A DNA stretch of 64,000 nucleotides from Cedecea sp000277545 (lineage in GTDB: Bacteria > Pseudomonadota > Gammaproteobacteria > Enterobacterales > Enterobacteriaceae), in assembly GCA_050847315.1 (NCBI GenBank), contig CP193791.1; one strand, 5' to 3'. The notes below the pieces were generated by a model, which was given only the letters and a program-made list of their open reading frames with translations, did no database searches and was not told the origin of the DNA. The position numbers were made by a program, and so were the translations under genes. Shown piece by piece: positions 34,199 to 42,603 of this stretch; position 1 is the first letter of the stretch; the number at the start of each line of letters is the position of its first letter.

Positions 34199-34942
34199 AT
34201 GCAAGCTGAAGAGCAGCGTCTTATTGACGGGCTTTTTGACCGTCTGAAACAGGCCGAAAGCCAAAGTGCCACCCGCGATGCGGCCGCCGAACAACGGATT
34301 GCGCAACACCTCAGCCAGCAGCCGGGTGCCGCCTACTACATGACGCAGACGATCCTTATCCAGGAAGCGGCCATGAAGCAGCTGAATGGCAAAATTCAGG
34401 CCCTGGAAGCGCAGGTGAGCGAGCTGGAGCAGAAATCTCGCCAGCAGCAAAGCAGCGGTGGTTTCCTTGCCGGGTTGTTCGGCGGCGGCAGCAGCAGTAA
34501 TAATACTGCGCGTGGCTCCGATCCGATTCCGGGTAGCCAGAACTATGGCACCTCTTCTGCGCCAGGCTACGGCGCGCCACAACAGGGCGGATATGGTGCA
34601 CCACAGCAACAGGCTGCCCCGGCCAGCGCCCCACGTGCCGGAGGCGGGTTCTTATCTGGCGCGCTGCAAACCGCAGCGGGCGTAGCCGGTGGTGTCGTGG
34701 TGGCAGAAATGCTGACCAGCATGTTCCACCGCAGCCAGCCGGAAGAGATCGTCAATATTATCAATGAACCGGCGCCGACCTTCGACAACAGCTCATTCGA
34801 CTCGGTCAACGACTACAGCCAGGTCGATGACCGTCAGTTCCAGAACCAGGGCGGCTGGCAGTCGCAGGACAATACCGATTACGGTAACGATGATTTTGGC
34901 GGCGACGATTACGGCGACGACGACGACGACAGCTTTATCTAA
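34199..34942 (+). CDS. DUF2076 domain-containing protein
   Basis: 247 aa. The start MQAEEQRLIDGLFDRLKQAE opens an amphipathic coiled coil (1-85). A Gly/Ser/Gln/Ala-rich linker follows, with GYGAPQQ repeats (about 118-145), then a hydrophobic GFLSGALQTAAGVAGGVVVAEML (about 150-172), and an extremely acidic tail (DDYGDDDDDSFI). It is predicted to be a periplasmic ligand-binding or envelope protein, but its function is unknown. It is not present at this place in E. coli. Its stop overlaps the convergent yaiI by 3 bp. Confidence 0.82.
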   Translation: MQAEEQRLIDGLFDRLKQAESQSATRDAAAEQRIAQHLSQQPGAAYYMTQTILIQEAAMKQLNGKIQALEAQVSELEQKSRQQQSSGGFLAGLFGGGSSSNNTARGSDPIPGSQNYGTSSAPGYGAPQQGGYGAPQQQAAPASAPRAGGGFLSGALQTAAGVAGGVVVAEMLTSMFHRSQPEEIVNIINEPAPTFDNSSFDSVNDYSQVDDRQFQNQGGWQSQDNTDYGNDDFGGDDYGDDDDDSFI

Positions 34943-35400
34943 GACTTTTGCGCCCGCGCGACCTTCAGCAGCCACTTTTCCAGCTCATTGGCAAACTGCT
35001 GGCGGTCGCGCTGGCTCAGGCTGTCCGGCCCGCCGGTTTGCACGCCGCTGGCGCGCAGAGTATCCATAAAGTCACGCATCGTCAGGCGTTCACGAATGGT
35101 TGCAGGGGTATAAAGCTCGCCCCGGGGATTCAGCGCCACCGCCCCTTTCTCCAGCACGTCTGCCGCCAGCGGAATATCGGCGGTGATAACCAAATCGTCT
35201 TTCTCGCAGCGACGCACAATTTCGTTATCCGCCACGTCAAATCCAGAGGCAACCTGCAGGCTGCGAATAAACCGCGACGGCGGCGTTTTCATCCCCTGAT
35301 TGGCCACCAGCGTGACCATAACCTGAGCGCGATCTGCCGCGCGAAACAGCACCTCTTTGATGACTTTTGGACACGCATCGGCATCCACCCAAATTTGCAT
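34939..35400 (-). CDS. yaiI: UPF0178/DUF188 protein YaiI
   Basis: 153 aa (152 in E. coli). Starts MQIWVDADACPKVIKEVLFRAA and contains VADNEIVRRCEKDDLVITADIPLA, a PIN-like nuclease-fold signature. The function is not established. ATG 35400 matches E. coli; the frame continues upstream without homology. Divergent from proC. Confidence 0.93.
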   Translation of the reverse strand: MQIWVDADACPKVIKEVLFRAADRAQVMVTLVANQGMKTPPSRFIRSLQVASGFDVADNEIVRRCEKDDLVITADIPLAADVLEKGAVALNPRGELYTPATIRERLTMRDFMDTLRASGVQTGGPDSLSQRDRQQFANELEKWLLKVARAQKS

Positions 35401-35724
35401 TATGGCTCCTGACTTTCGGTGGGAATGGGGGCGATTTTGCCGTGCTTTTGCCGAATGACAAAATTTATCTGTTTCCACCCCGGCCGTTCGCCGTTGCGTG
35501 CAAACATAGGCTAAGCGGTAAAAAGCGCGTTAAGAGATTGCTGACAAAGAGGGAAAAAGCGTGGTTTTTCCCTCTTTGTGGTTATCAGCCGAAAATCAAT
35601 GAATTGATTTTCCAGTTTATTTTTATGGCGACACGTTGCAGAATTTTATCCCCATTAGATTTGTCAGAAGTCTGGTTAAGCTATTACCATCAAATAACAA
35701 AACACATCACCATGGAGTCATGCT
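35401..35724. other. 324-bp yaiI-proC gap with two strong inverted repeats
   Basis: It holds a perfect 14-bp inverted repeat (35545-35578: CAAAGAGGGAAAAA, 6-base loop, complement) and a second one, AAAATCAAT-GA-ATTGATTTT (35592-35611). Neither neighbour ends here, so they are not terminators of known genes. No small gene was recognised. The proC ribosome-binding site is GGAG at 35713-35716. Confidence 0.6.
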
Positions 35725-36534
35725 ATGGACAAGAAAATAGGGTTTATTGGCTGCGGTAACATGGGCAAAGCCATCCTCGGCGGCCTGATTTCCAGCGGCC
35801 TTGTGCCTGCCGGCAATATCTGGATCTACACCCCGTCGCCGGACAAAGTTCAGGCCCTGTGCGAAGAATACGGCATTAACCCGGCGCAGAGCGCGCAGGA
35901 AGTTGCGCAGATAGCCGACATCGTCTTTGGTGCCGTGAAGCCAAACATCATGCTTAAGGTGCTGAGTGAAGTTAACTCCGACCTGAACAAAGACACCGTG
36001 ATTATCTCCATTGCCGCGGGTATCACTCTGGAAACCCTGGCCAAAGTGCTGGGCCATGACCGGAAAATTATCCGTGCAATGCCGAATACCCCTGCGCTGG
36101 TGAACGCGGGCATGACGTCGGTCACGCCAAACGCGCTAGTCACGCCGGAAGACATTGCCGATGCGGTGAGCATTTTCCGCAGCTTTGGCCAGGCCGAAGT
36201 CGTAAGCGAAGCGATGATCCACCCGGTCGTGGGCGTCAGCGGCTCTGCCCCGGCTTACGTATTTATGTTTATCGAAGCCATGGCCGATGCCGCCGTGCTG
36301 GGCGGTATGCCGCGCAAACAGGCCTATCAGTTTGCCGCTCAGGCGGTGATGGGCTCGGCGAAGATGGTGCTGGAAACCGGTACCCATCCGGGTGAGCTGA
36401 AAGACATGGTTTGTTCCCCTGGCGGCACCACCATTGAAGCGGTCAAAGTGCTGGAAGAGAAAGGTTTCCGCGCTGCCGTGATGGAAGCGATGGTGAAGTG
36501 TATGGCGAAGTCAGAGCTGCTCGGGAAGTCCTGA
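35725..36534 (+). CDS. proC: Pyrroline-5-carboxylate reductase
   Basis: 269 aa, E. coli length. It reduces pyrroline-5-carboxylate to proline with NADPH. A Rossmann motif KKIGFIGCGNMGKAILGG lies at the N terminus, and the C-terminal dimerisation helix region (VGVSGSAPAYVFMFIEAMADAAV, PGGTTIEAV) carries the active site. ATG 35725. It is transcribed towards psiF; dgcC, between these genes in E. coli, is absent. Confidence 0.97.
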   Translation: MDKKIGFIGCGNMGKAILGGLISSGLVPAGNIWIYTPSPDKVQALCEEYGINPAQSAQEVAQIADIVFGAVKPNIMLKVLSEVNSDLNKDTVIISIAAGITLETLAKVLGHDRKIIRAMPNTPALVNAGMTSVTPNALVTPEDIADAVSIFRSFGQAEVVSEAMIHPVVGVSGSAPAYVFMFIEAMADAAVLGGMPRKQAYQFAAQAVMGSAKMVLETGTHPGELKDMVCSPGGTTIEAVKVLEEKGFRAAVMEAMVKCMAKSELLGKS

Positions 36535-36545
36535 TTTTGATATAG

Positions 36546-36713
36546 CCCCTCACCCTAACCCTCTCCCCCCGGGGGAGAGGGGATTAGATCGAGCATAAAT
36601 CCCCTCATTAAAACCCAAAATAAAAGCCCTCTGCCGAGGGGAGAGGGCTCTGAATCGAGCATAAATCGACCGTCCCCCCCTCTCCCTCTCAGGAAGAGGG
36701 CCGGGGTGAGGGT
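36546..36713. repeat. Long G/C-rich inverted repeat, copy 5
   Basis: CCCCTCACCCTAACCCTCTC at the left and GAGGGCCGGGGTGAGGG at the right, with a central extra unit that includes the direct repeat TCGAGCATAAATC (twice, near 36589 and 36655). This is the longest and most complex of the five copies, between convergent proC and psiF. Confidence 0.75.
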
Positions 36714-36726
36714 CATTCAAAACAAC

Positions 36727-37038
36727 TTATTTTTTCTTCAGGCAATTACTCATAAAGGTTTTTCTGGCGTCGCCCTTCAGCGATTGCTTCGCCGCGTCCG
36801 CATTACAGTCCTTCATTTTTTGTTGCTGAGGCGTCAGGGTTTTCCCCGCCGCGGCAGGCGCTTCCCCTTTGAGACAGCTGCTCATGTAGCTCTTACGCTG
36901 GTCCCCTTTCAGAGACTGCGAAGCCGCCTGCTGATTACAGGTCGTCATACGCTGCTGCTGCGGCGTCATCGTTTTATCCGCCGCCGTTGCTGACCCAACC
37001 AGCCCTACCAGTAACACCGCTAATAATGAAAATTTCAT
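36727..37038 (-). CDS. psiF: Phosphate-starvation-inducible protein PsiF
   Basis: 103 aa. A signal peptide (MKFSLLAVLLVGLVGSATA) is followed by two copies of a 35-residue PsiF repeat, each of the form LTPQQQKMKDCNADAAKQSL then KGDARKTFMSNCLK, with conserved Cys pairs likely to form disulfides in the periplasm. Function unknown. It follows phoA, as in E. coli, across a terminator-like hairpin and is expected to be co-induced by PhoB. Confidence 0.93.
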   Translation of the reverse strand: MKFSLLAVLLVGLVGSATAADKTMTPQQQRMTTCNQQAASQSLKGDQRKSYMSSCLKGEAPAAAGKTLTPQQQKMKDCNADAAKQSLKGDARKTFMSNCLKKK

Positions 37039-37083
37039 ACCTTATTCCTTTTTTATTGTGACGTTTAAAGTCTGGCCTAAGGC

Positions 37084-37117
37084 AAAAAAAATGCGACGTT
37101 TCCGCCGCATTTTTTTC
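37084..37117 (-). terminator. Terminator/attenuator between phoA and psiF
   Basis: AAAAAAATGCG, loop, CGCATTTTTTT: an A-rich and T-rich bidirectional hairpin 24 bp after the phoA stop. Confidence 0.75.
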
Positions 37118-37140
37118 TTACCTGTTACGCAAGCTCACCT

Positions 37141-38559
37141 TTACTCCAGCGCCATCGCTGATTTCATGGTGTAGAACAGGTCGGTCTGATCGGTCAGCCC
37201 CACCACATTGGCTGCATGTGGGCCATAGGCCGCCACGCGTAGCTGGGTGCCGGTGTGCTCCTGAGATTCACCCTCGGAGTTGCCGTAGCTGATGACCATC
37301 ACCGCGCCATCTTTGGTGTTCAGCGCCTGAGTCAGGCCAGGCGCTTTGGTGTCCGGCGCCACAATCTGGCTGGAATGGGCGTGGTCTGCGGTGACAACAA
37401 CCAGGGTATTGCCATCTTTACGGGCAAACTCCAGCGCTTTTTGCACGGCTTCATCGAGATCGACCGTCTCGCCAATCTGCCCGCATGGGTTAGCGGCGTG
37501 ATCCTGTTTATCAATAGAAGCGCCTTCGACCTGAAGGAAGAAGCCTTTCTCGTTTCCTTTCAGCAGGTCGATAGCTTTTTCGGTCATCTGCGCCAGGGTC
37601 GGCACGCTGCTGTCGCGCTTCGGATTAGGCGTACAGGTCACGGCTGGCTGATCGATATTCCCGTGGTAAGTGGCCTTCGGCCCTTCCCAACGCACAGGCA
37701 TATTGCCGTCGGCGAACATACCGATCAGCGGTTTTTGCTGGTTAGCTTCTGTCACCGACGCAAGGCCGGCGGCGTTATCCACCCACTGATAGCCACGGGC
37801 ATCGGCCTGCTCGCGCAGCGTTTTCCCGTTCCATTCACCGGCTTTTGCCGTTTCACTAAAGGTTTTTGCCCCACCACCAAGCGTCACGTCGGCGCGGGTA
37901 TTCAGCAGTTGCTCGGTAATGGAGCCTTTGCCCCCGTTTTCCAGCGCGTTAGTGGCACATTTTTCGCTGGTGGCGCTTGGGCCATAGCATTTACGCCCCG
38001 TCACGTGGGAAACCAGCGCCGCTGGCGTGGCATCCTGAATTTCCGCCGTGGATACGTTACCCGTCGCCTTACCGGCCGCCTTCGCCAGTTCGAGGATGGT
38101 GACGTGATCTTTCCCGTCGACGTCCACGCCCAGCGCGCCGTTATAGGTTTTCACGCCGGTACTCCACGCCGTGGCGGAAGCCGCAGAATCGGTGACGTAA
38201 TCCGGCTTTTTCGTTTTCTTGTCTAAAGAATAATGGGTGTATTGCCCGGTCAGCGGTAAGGCATCAATTCCTTTAAAGAAACCACCAGCCCCTTCGGCAT
38301 AGTTTCTGGCGGCGGTAATTTCCGAATCGCCCATTCCGTCGCCAATCAGCAGAATAATGTTCTTCGCTGTTTTATTGTTGAGCGAGGCACGGATCGCTTC
38401 AGTTTGATCGCCTGTAATACGGCGAGCACCGCCCGGCTGAGTTAAATCTCCCTGAGCGGCGCGATTTTCCAGAGGGGAAGAGGATGTTTCTTGTGATTTT
38501 GATGGGGCGCTGGCAAGCAGCAAAGGCAGCAGGCTGGCGATAATTACGCTCTGTTTCAC
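37141..38559 (-). CDS. phoA: Alkaline phosphatase
   Basis: 472 aa (471 in E. coli). A signal peptide ends near SAPSKSQ; the mature enzyme has the catalytic Ser in VTDSAASATAW, metal ligands in LLIGDGMGDSEITAARNY and VVTADHAHSS, and two Cys pairs (CYGPSATSEKC and later CTPNPK/NPCGQ). Periplasmic, it releases phosphate from monoesters. GTG 38559 preceded by GGAGAAAATAAA is also the E. coli start arrangement. A Pho box and -10 precede it. Confidence 0.96.
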   Translation of the reverse strand: MKQSVIIASLLPLLLASAPSKSQETSSSPLENRAAQGDLTQPGGARRITGDQTEAIRASLNNKTAKNIILLIGDGMGDSEITAARNYAEGAGGFFKGIDALPLTGQYTHYSLDKKTKKPDYVTDSAASATAWSTGVKTYNGALGVDVDGKDHVTILELAKAAGKATGNVSTAEIQDATPAALVSHVTGRKCYGPSATSEKCATNALENGGKGSITEQLLNTRADVTLGGGAKTFSETAKAGEWNGKTLREQADARGYQWVDNAAGLASVTEANQQKPLIGMFADGNMPVRWEGPKATYHGNIDQPAVTCTPNPKRDSSVPTLAQMTEKAIDLLKGNEKGFFLQVEGASIDKQDHAANPCGQIGETVDLDEAVQKALEFARKDGNTLVVVTADHAHSSQIVAPDTKAPGLTQALNTKDGAVMVISYGNSEGESQEHTGTQLRVAAYGPHAANVVGLTDQTDLFYTMKSAMALE

Positions 38560-38605
38560 TTTATTTTCTCCATGTAGTAACTACTGAATATAAATAAAAA
38601 CAGAG

Positions 38606-38639
38606 CGAGTATAAAAATGACTTATGACACTAATATGAC
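38606..38639 (-). promoter_or_regulatory. phoA promoter with Pho box
   Basis: On the minus strand CTGTCATATTAGTGTCAT (38639-38622) is a Pho box, followed after 10 bp by -10 TATACT (38611-38606). The Pho box takes the place of a -35. Confidence 0.82.
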
Positions 38640-38652
38640 AGTAAAATTTGAT

Positions 38653-38913
38653 TCAACTACGAGGATAGATAAGGAGCTTTTTTAAATATTGTCGGAGTAA
38701 TTCGGTATCCTGGACCGGCACTGCCGTCTTTGGGGAGGCATCATCTAACGCCCCTTCAATGCTGGCAACCAGCGCCGAACGTTCTCCCTGTTCAAGGCGT
38801 CTCAATAAGGCTGTGACCACTATTTCCAGCGCTTCAACCTGAGCAACCAACTCTTTCGATTCTTCTTCCTTTTCGGCGAGCTTAACCAATAACTCAGCAA
38901 TAAGATTTTTCAT
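38653..38913 (-). CDS. iraP: Anti-adaptor protein IraP
   Basis: 86 aa, E. coli length. MKNLIAELLVKLAEKEEESKEL and TELLRQYLKKLL are conserved; the protein is a helical coiled coil. IraP binds RssB and so stabilises sigma S during phosphate starvation. ATG 38913 matches E. coli; 13 upstream codons are not conserved. The upstream gap has a perfect ACCTGAGA/TCTCAGGT hairpin (38961-38982) in the leader. Confidence 0.92.
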   Translation of the reverse strand: MKNLIAELLVKLAEKEEESKELVAQVEALEIVVTALLRRLEQGERSALVASIEGALDDASPKTAVPVQDTELLRQYLKKLLIYPRS

Positions 38914-38960
38914 TTTCTCAGTCCCTGCGGGGTTAAGGCATGACGTTAACACTCAGATCC

Positions 38961-38982
38961 ACCTGAGAGCAATATCTCAGGT
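38961..38982. other. Hairpin in the iraP leader
   Basis: ACCTGAGA, 6 bases, TCTCAGGT: a perfect 8-bp stem without a T-run, 48 bp upstream of the iraP start. It may be a leader structure or an operator. Confidence 0.4.
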
Positions 38983-39186
38983 TAAATATGTGCGTCACAG
39001 CAAATAGCAGCAATATTAAAATGATTCCGTCTGATAATAATCCCGACAACGAATTTTTTGCACCACAAAAAAAGAATAATGGAATATTATTCTCTAAATC
39101 TGTGGTAGCGACTAAATGAATAATAAGTCGAAATCAATCTTCATATTTTGCTCAATAATATCCCACACAGAGAAACTGGCTGGCGG

Positions 39187-40404
39187 CTAAGTGCTTTTAC
39201 TGGCCAGCGCCTGACGGGCATTCTTGCGCTTAAAAGCCACCGCCAGCTGCCAGACATTGAACAGCACAACCACGGCGGTTGCCGCAAAAACGTAACGAAA
39301 ACCGGCCATTGCGGAAACCCCTGCCCCCATTAAAGGCCCGGCGACATTCCCCAAATACATAAACGACTGGTTATAACCGAAGATACGCCCGGTGACCTGG
39401 TCGCTGCAGTATTTGAGCAACAGCGTTTGCACCGCCGGTAACATTGCCCCGTCGGCAAAACCCAGCAAAAAGCGCAAGATGCCAAGCTGCATCGGCGAGG
39501 TGACAAAGGACATGGCAAGGAATAACACCACGGCGCAGCACAGCGTCGCCATCAAAATACGTTCAGTGCCAATCCTGTCGCCCAGTTTGCCCAATTTAGG
39601 TGCGGCAAAGAGCGCGGATATGCCCGGCAAGGCGGCGATAAATCCGCTCATAAACGCAATATTGTTGCTGTCCGGGGCCAGCTGTTTAATAAACAGCGCC
39701 AGAATCGGGCCAATCGAGCCGTTACAGAGCTGGATCACCAGCGTGGTGATAAACAGACTGAGGATCAGCCAGGGATAAGGCAGCGTGGCGAAAACTTCTT
39801 TCCCGGTCAGGCGATCATCTTTACTGATTTTCGGGCGAGCGCCCTCTTTTATCAGCAGCAGCGTCACCAGGAAACTGACCATCAGCAGCCCCGCGGTGGC
39901 AAAGAATACCGGCCTTAGCCCAAGATGATCCGCCATAAAACCGCCGAGCAGCGGGCCCACAATCACGCCGCTGATTTGCCCGGTTGAGAGCGTACTGATA
40001 GCCCAGCCGCTGCGCTCGCGTGGCACCTGAGAGGCAATCAGCGCCATTGCATTAGGAATATAACCCGACGTTAACCCCATTACCGCGCGCAACAGGAACA
40101 GTTGCCAGACGTTGGTGGCAAAGGCCTGGAGAAGAATCGCCACCGCCATACCAAACGAGGCGCGAAGCAACATCAGCTTGCGCCCTTTGCGGTCGGCCAG
40201 GCTGCCCCACATCGGCGAAACGATAGCCGAAACCAAAAACGTGACGCTGAACGTCAGGCCGGACCAAAGGGAAAGGGCTTCGTGGGAAGTGACGCCAAGC
40301 TGCTCAACGTAGAGCGGAAGAAAAGGCAAAATTTGGCTGATCGCAAGGCCGGTAAAAAAACAGCCGAACCAGACCGAAATGAGATTGACCTTCCAGGACT
40401 CCAT
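39187..40404 (-). CDS. MdtG-like MFS multidrug transporter
   Basis: 405 aa with 12 membrane helices and the MFS motif GSLADRKGRKLML between helices 2 and 3 and a second KLGKLGDRIGTERIL between 8 and 9. The closest family I recognise is MdtG (YceE), a drug:H+ antiporter of the DHA1 type; LRFLLGFADGAMLPAVQTLL is shared. In E. coli mdtG is elsewhere, so this is a paralogue inserted between iraP and ddlA. ATG 40404 is chosen; a TTG at 40419 is in frame. The Shine-Dalgarno is weak. Confidence 0.83.
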   Translation of the reverse strand: MESWKVNLISVWFGCFFTGLAISQILPFLPLYVEQLGVTSHEALSLWSGLTFSVTFLVSAIVSPMWGSLADRKGRKLMLLRASFGMAVAILLQAFATNVWQLFLLRAVMGLTSGYIPNAMALIASQVPRERSGWAISTLSTGQISGVIVGPLLGGFMADHLGLRPVFFATAGLLMVSFLVTLLLIKEGARPKISKDDRLTGKEVFATLPYPWLILSLFITTLVIQLCNGSIGPILALFIKQLAPDSNNIAFMSGFIAALPGISALFAAPKLGKLGDRIGTERILMATLCCAVVLFLAMSFVTSPMQLGILRFLLGFADGAMLPAVQTLLLKYCSDQVTGRIFGYNQSFMYLGNVAGPLMGAGVSAMAGFRYVFAATAVVVLFNVWQLAVAFKRKNARQALASKST

Positions 40405-40636
40405 AGCGCGCTTTTTCAAAGGGGATGCAACCAGAATAGAACGATTTCTGGAAAGCTTATCACACTAATGAATATTGCCGTCAGCGCCCCGGCGCTGTCA
40501 TTACGATCCAGACATGATTGCTTACTAAAGCACATATCCTGCCCGACCGGACAGGTTGTTGCAGGAACCACATGAATCCCCGGAATGAGCGTGCTATGTT
40601 GTCCTCTTTCGTAAAGTTTATGGGTGGATTAAAGGC

Positions 40637-41737
40637 ATGGCAAAACTGCGGGTTGGTATCGTGTTTGGTGGAAAATCGGCAGAACACGAGGTGTCGCTGC
40701 AGTCGGCAAAAAATATCGTCGACGCCATTGATAAGTCGAAGTTTGATGTTGTGCTGCTGGGGATTGATAAACAGGGCCAGTGGCATATCAACGATGCGTC
40801 CAGCTACCTGCTGAACGCCAACAATCCGGCGCTTATCGCCCTGAACCGGTCAGAGAAAAACGTGGCGCTGGTCCCCGGCCAGACCGAACACCAGCTGATT
40901 GAAACCAGCACCGCAGAACAGCTTTCCCAAATTGACGTGATTTTCCCGATTGTGCACGGCACGCTGGGCGAAGACGGTTCCCTGCAGGGCATGCTCCGCG
41001 TCGCCAATCTGCCGTTCGTCGGCTCCGGCGTGCTGGGCTCAGCGGTCAGCATGGATAAAGACGTCGCCAAACGCCTGCTGCGCGATGCGGGCCTGAACGT
41101 GGCTCCGTTCATCACGCTAACCCGCGCTAACCGCGCCAAAATCAGCTTCGCCGAGGTTGAAAAACAGCTGGGTCTGCCGCTGTTTGTCAAGCCAGCCAAC
41201 CAGGGTTCCTCCGTCGGCGTCAGCAAAGCCAGCACCGAAGAGCAATATCACGCGGCGGTGGCGTTAGCCTTTGAGTTTGACCATAAAGTGGTGGTTGAAA
41301 CCGGTATTAAAGGCCGTGAAATCGAGTGCGCCGTGCTGGGGAATGATTACCCGCAGGCCAGCACCTGCGGCGAGATCGTGGTGAACAGCGAGTTCTATTC
41401 GTACGACACCAAGTACATTGATGAGCAGGCGGCACAGGTTGTCGTTCCGGCGGCGCTCGACGCCGACGTTAACGACAAAATCCGTAAAATTGCGGTTCGT
41501 GCCTATCAGGCGCTGGAATGTAGCGGCATGGCCCGCGTCGACGTGTTCCTGACGGAAACTAACGACGTGATCATCAATGAGATCAACACGCTGCCGGGCT
41601 TTACCAACATCAGCATGTATCCCAAGCTGTGGCAGGCCAGCGGTATCAGCTACCAGGAGTTGATAACCCGCCTGATTGAGCTTGCCCTTGAGCGCCACCA
41701 GCAGGATTGCGCGCTGAAAAGCTCGATCACTTCGTAA
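40637..41737 (+). CDS. ddlA: D-alanine--D-alanine ligase A
   Basis: 366 aa (364 in E. coli). An ATP-grasp enzyme joining two D-Ala for peptidoglycan precursors. RVGIVFGGKSAEHEVSLQSA at the N terminus, LFVKPANQGSSVGVSK for ATP binding and NEINTLPGFTNISMYPKLW at the C terminus are diagnostic. ATG 40637 follows GGATTAAAGGC. Convergent with yaiZ, 3 bp apart. Confidence 0.97.
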   Translation: MAKLRVGIVFGGKSAEHEVSLQSAKNIVDAIDKSKFDVVLLGIDKQGQWHINDASSYLLNANNPALIALNRSEKNVALVPGQTEHQLIETSTAEQLSQIDVIFPIVHGTLGEDGSLQGMLRVANLPFVGSGVLGSAVSMDKDVAKRLLRDAGLNVAPFITLTRANRAKISFAEVEKQLGLPLFVKPANQGSSVGVSKASTEEQYHAAVALAFEFDHKVVVETGIKGREIECAVLGNDYPQASTCGEIVVNSEFYSYDTKYIDEQAAQVVVPAALDADVNDKIRKIAVRAYQALECSGMARVDVFLTETNDVIINEINTLPGFTNISMYPKLWQASGISYQELITRLIELALERHQQDCALKSSITS

Positions 41738-41740
41738 TCC

Positions 41741-41953
41741 TTAAGGCTCCGCCGTGCCCGACTCTTCCCGGGGACGGCGGATAATAAAGCCCGCAAGCCA
41801 AAAACCGATCGCCCAGGTCACCAGCCCCACCGCATAGCTCTGCCAGCCCTTCGTTTCCAGGCCCAGCAGGCCGACCACGCCATTCAGAATAAAAATCAGC
41901 CCAATCGCCACCGCATAGTAGTGCCAGTCCCGACGCATTTTCAGGGTTAACAT
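41741..41953 (-). CDS. yaiZ: Inner-membrane protein YaiZ (DUF2754)
   Basis: 70 aa, E. coli length. Two membrane helices (WHYYAVAIGLIFILNGVVGLL region and YAVGLVTWAIGFWLAGFII region) and a charged tail. Function unknown. ATG 41953 follows GAGG and matches E. coli (KMRRDWHYYA). Divergent from yaiY. Confidence 0.9.
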   Translation of the reverse strand: MLTLKMRRDWHYYAVAIGLIFILNGVVGLLGLETKGWQSYAVGLVTWAIGFWLAGFIIRRPREESGTAEP

Positions 41954-42137
41954 AGCCGCCTCACGCATTCAAAAATAAGCCTGCTGGCATTGTCGCACAT
42001 CGGCGGCAGAGAAACGCGCGGTTGCCACGCACTCAGCTAGCATAATGTTAACGAGATTTACCTTAGGTTACGAAAATGTGAACTTGAGCAAAAAATGCAA
42101 ATCCAGGAGGATTCTGGCCTCCAAATTACCAGCAATC

Positions 42138-42158
42138 TGATATTGACAACGCTTATCA
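42138..42158. promoter_or_regulatory. Fur-like palindrome upstream of yaiY
   Basis: TGATA, 11 bases, TATCA: the core GATATTGACAACGCTTATC agrees with the 19-bp Fur consensus at 14 positions. It overlaps a TTGACA (42143-42148) that could be the yaiY -35 element. Confidence 0.35.
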
Positions 42159-42225
42159 CCTGCCAAAATTCACGCCATGAGATGCCACACATTCGGTTCA
42201 GATTGCGTTTTTACGGGAGGTCGTG

Positions 42226-42564
42226 ATGCCTGATATTTCATTGTCGAAAGCCGTTATTCCGGCTACTCGGGTCATAATGACAGCAAAATCAGAAAGATCG
42301 GTGCCGGGCAATATCGCCTATGCGCTGTTCGTTCTCTTTTGCTTCTGGGTGGCCACCCAAATGCTGAATCTTATTGTGCAGGCGCCCGGCCTGCTGGAAT
42401 ACCTGGCGCAAGGCAACGATGCCAGCCGCCCACGCATTGAGATGGGCCTGGCGGTCAGCACCGTGTTCGGGCTGATTCCCTTCCTGCTTGGCGCTGTCGC
42501 CATCGGCATTGTCGCCCTGACGATACGCCTGAGAAACCGCCGCCACTCCGCCTGGTATTACTGA
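42226..42564 (+). CDS. yaiY: Inner-membrane protein YaiY (DUF2755)
   Basis: 112 aa (102 in E. coli). PGNIAYALFVLFCFWVATQML and GLIPFLLGAVAIGIVAL are two membrane helices conserved with E. coli YaiY; the N terminus is about 10 residues longer. ATG 42226 has GGGAGG 5 bp upstream; a GTG sits directly before it. Function unknown. It converges with yaiW. Confidence 0.88.
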   Translation: MPDISLSKAVIPATRVIMTAKSERSVPGNIAYALFVLFCFWVATQMLNLIVQAPGLLEYLAQGNDASRPRIEMGLAVSTVFGLIPFLLGAVAIGIVALTIRLRNRRHSAWYY

Positions 42565-42566
42565 TC

Positions 42567-42595
42567 AAAAAGGCGGAAGCTATGCCGCTTCCGCC
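42567..42595 (-). terminator. Rho-independent terminator of yaiW
   Basis: GGCGGAAGC, loop TATGCC, GCTTCCGCC; on the minus strand it is followed by TTTTT. Confidence 0.8.
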
Positions 42596-42603
42596 CGCCA
42601 TCG

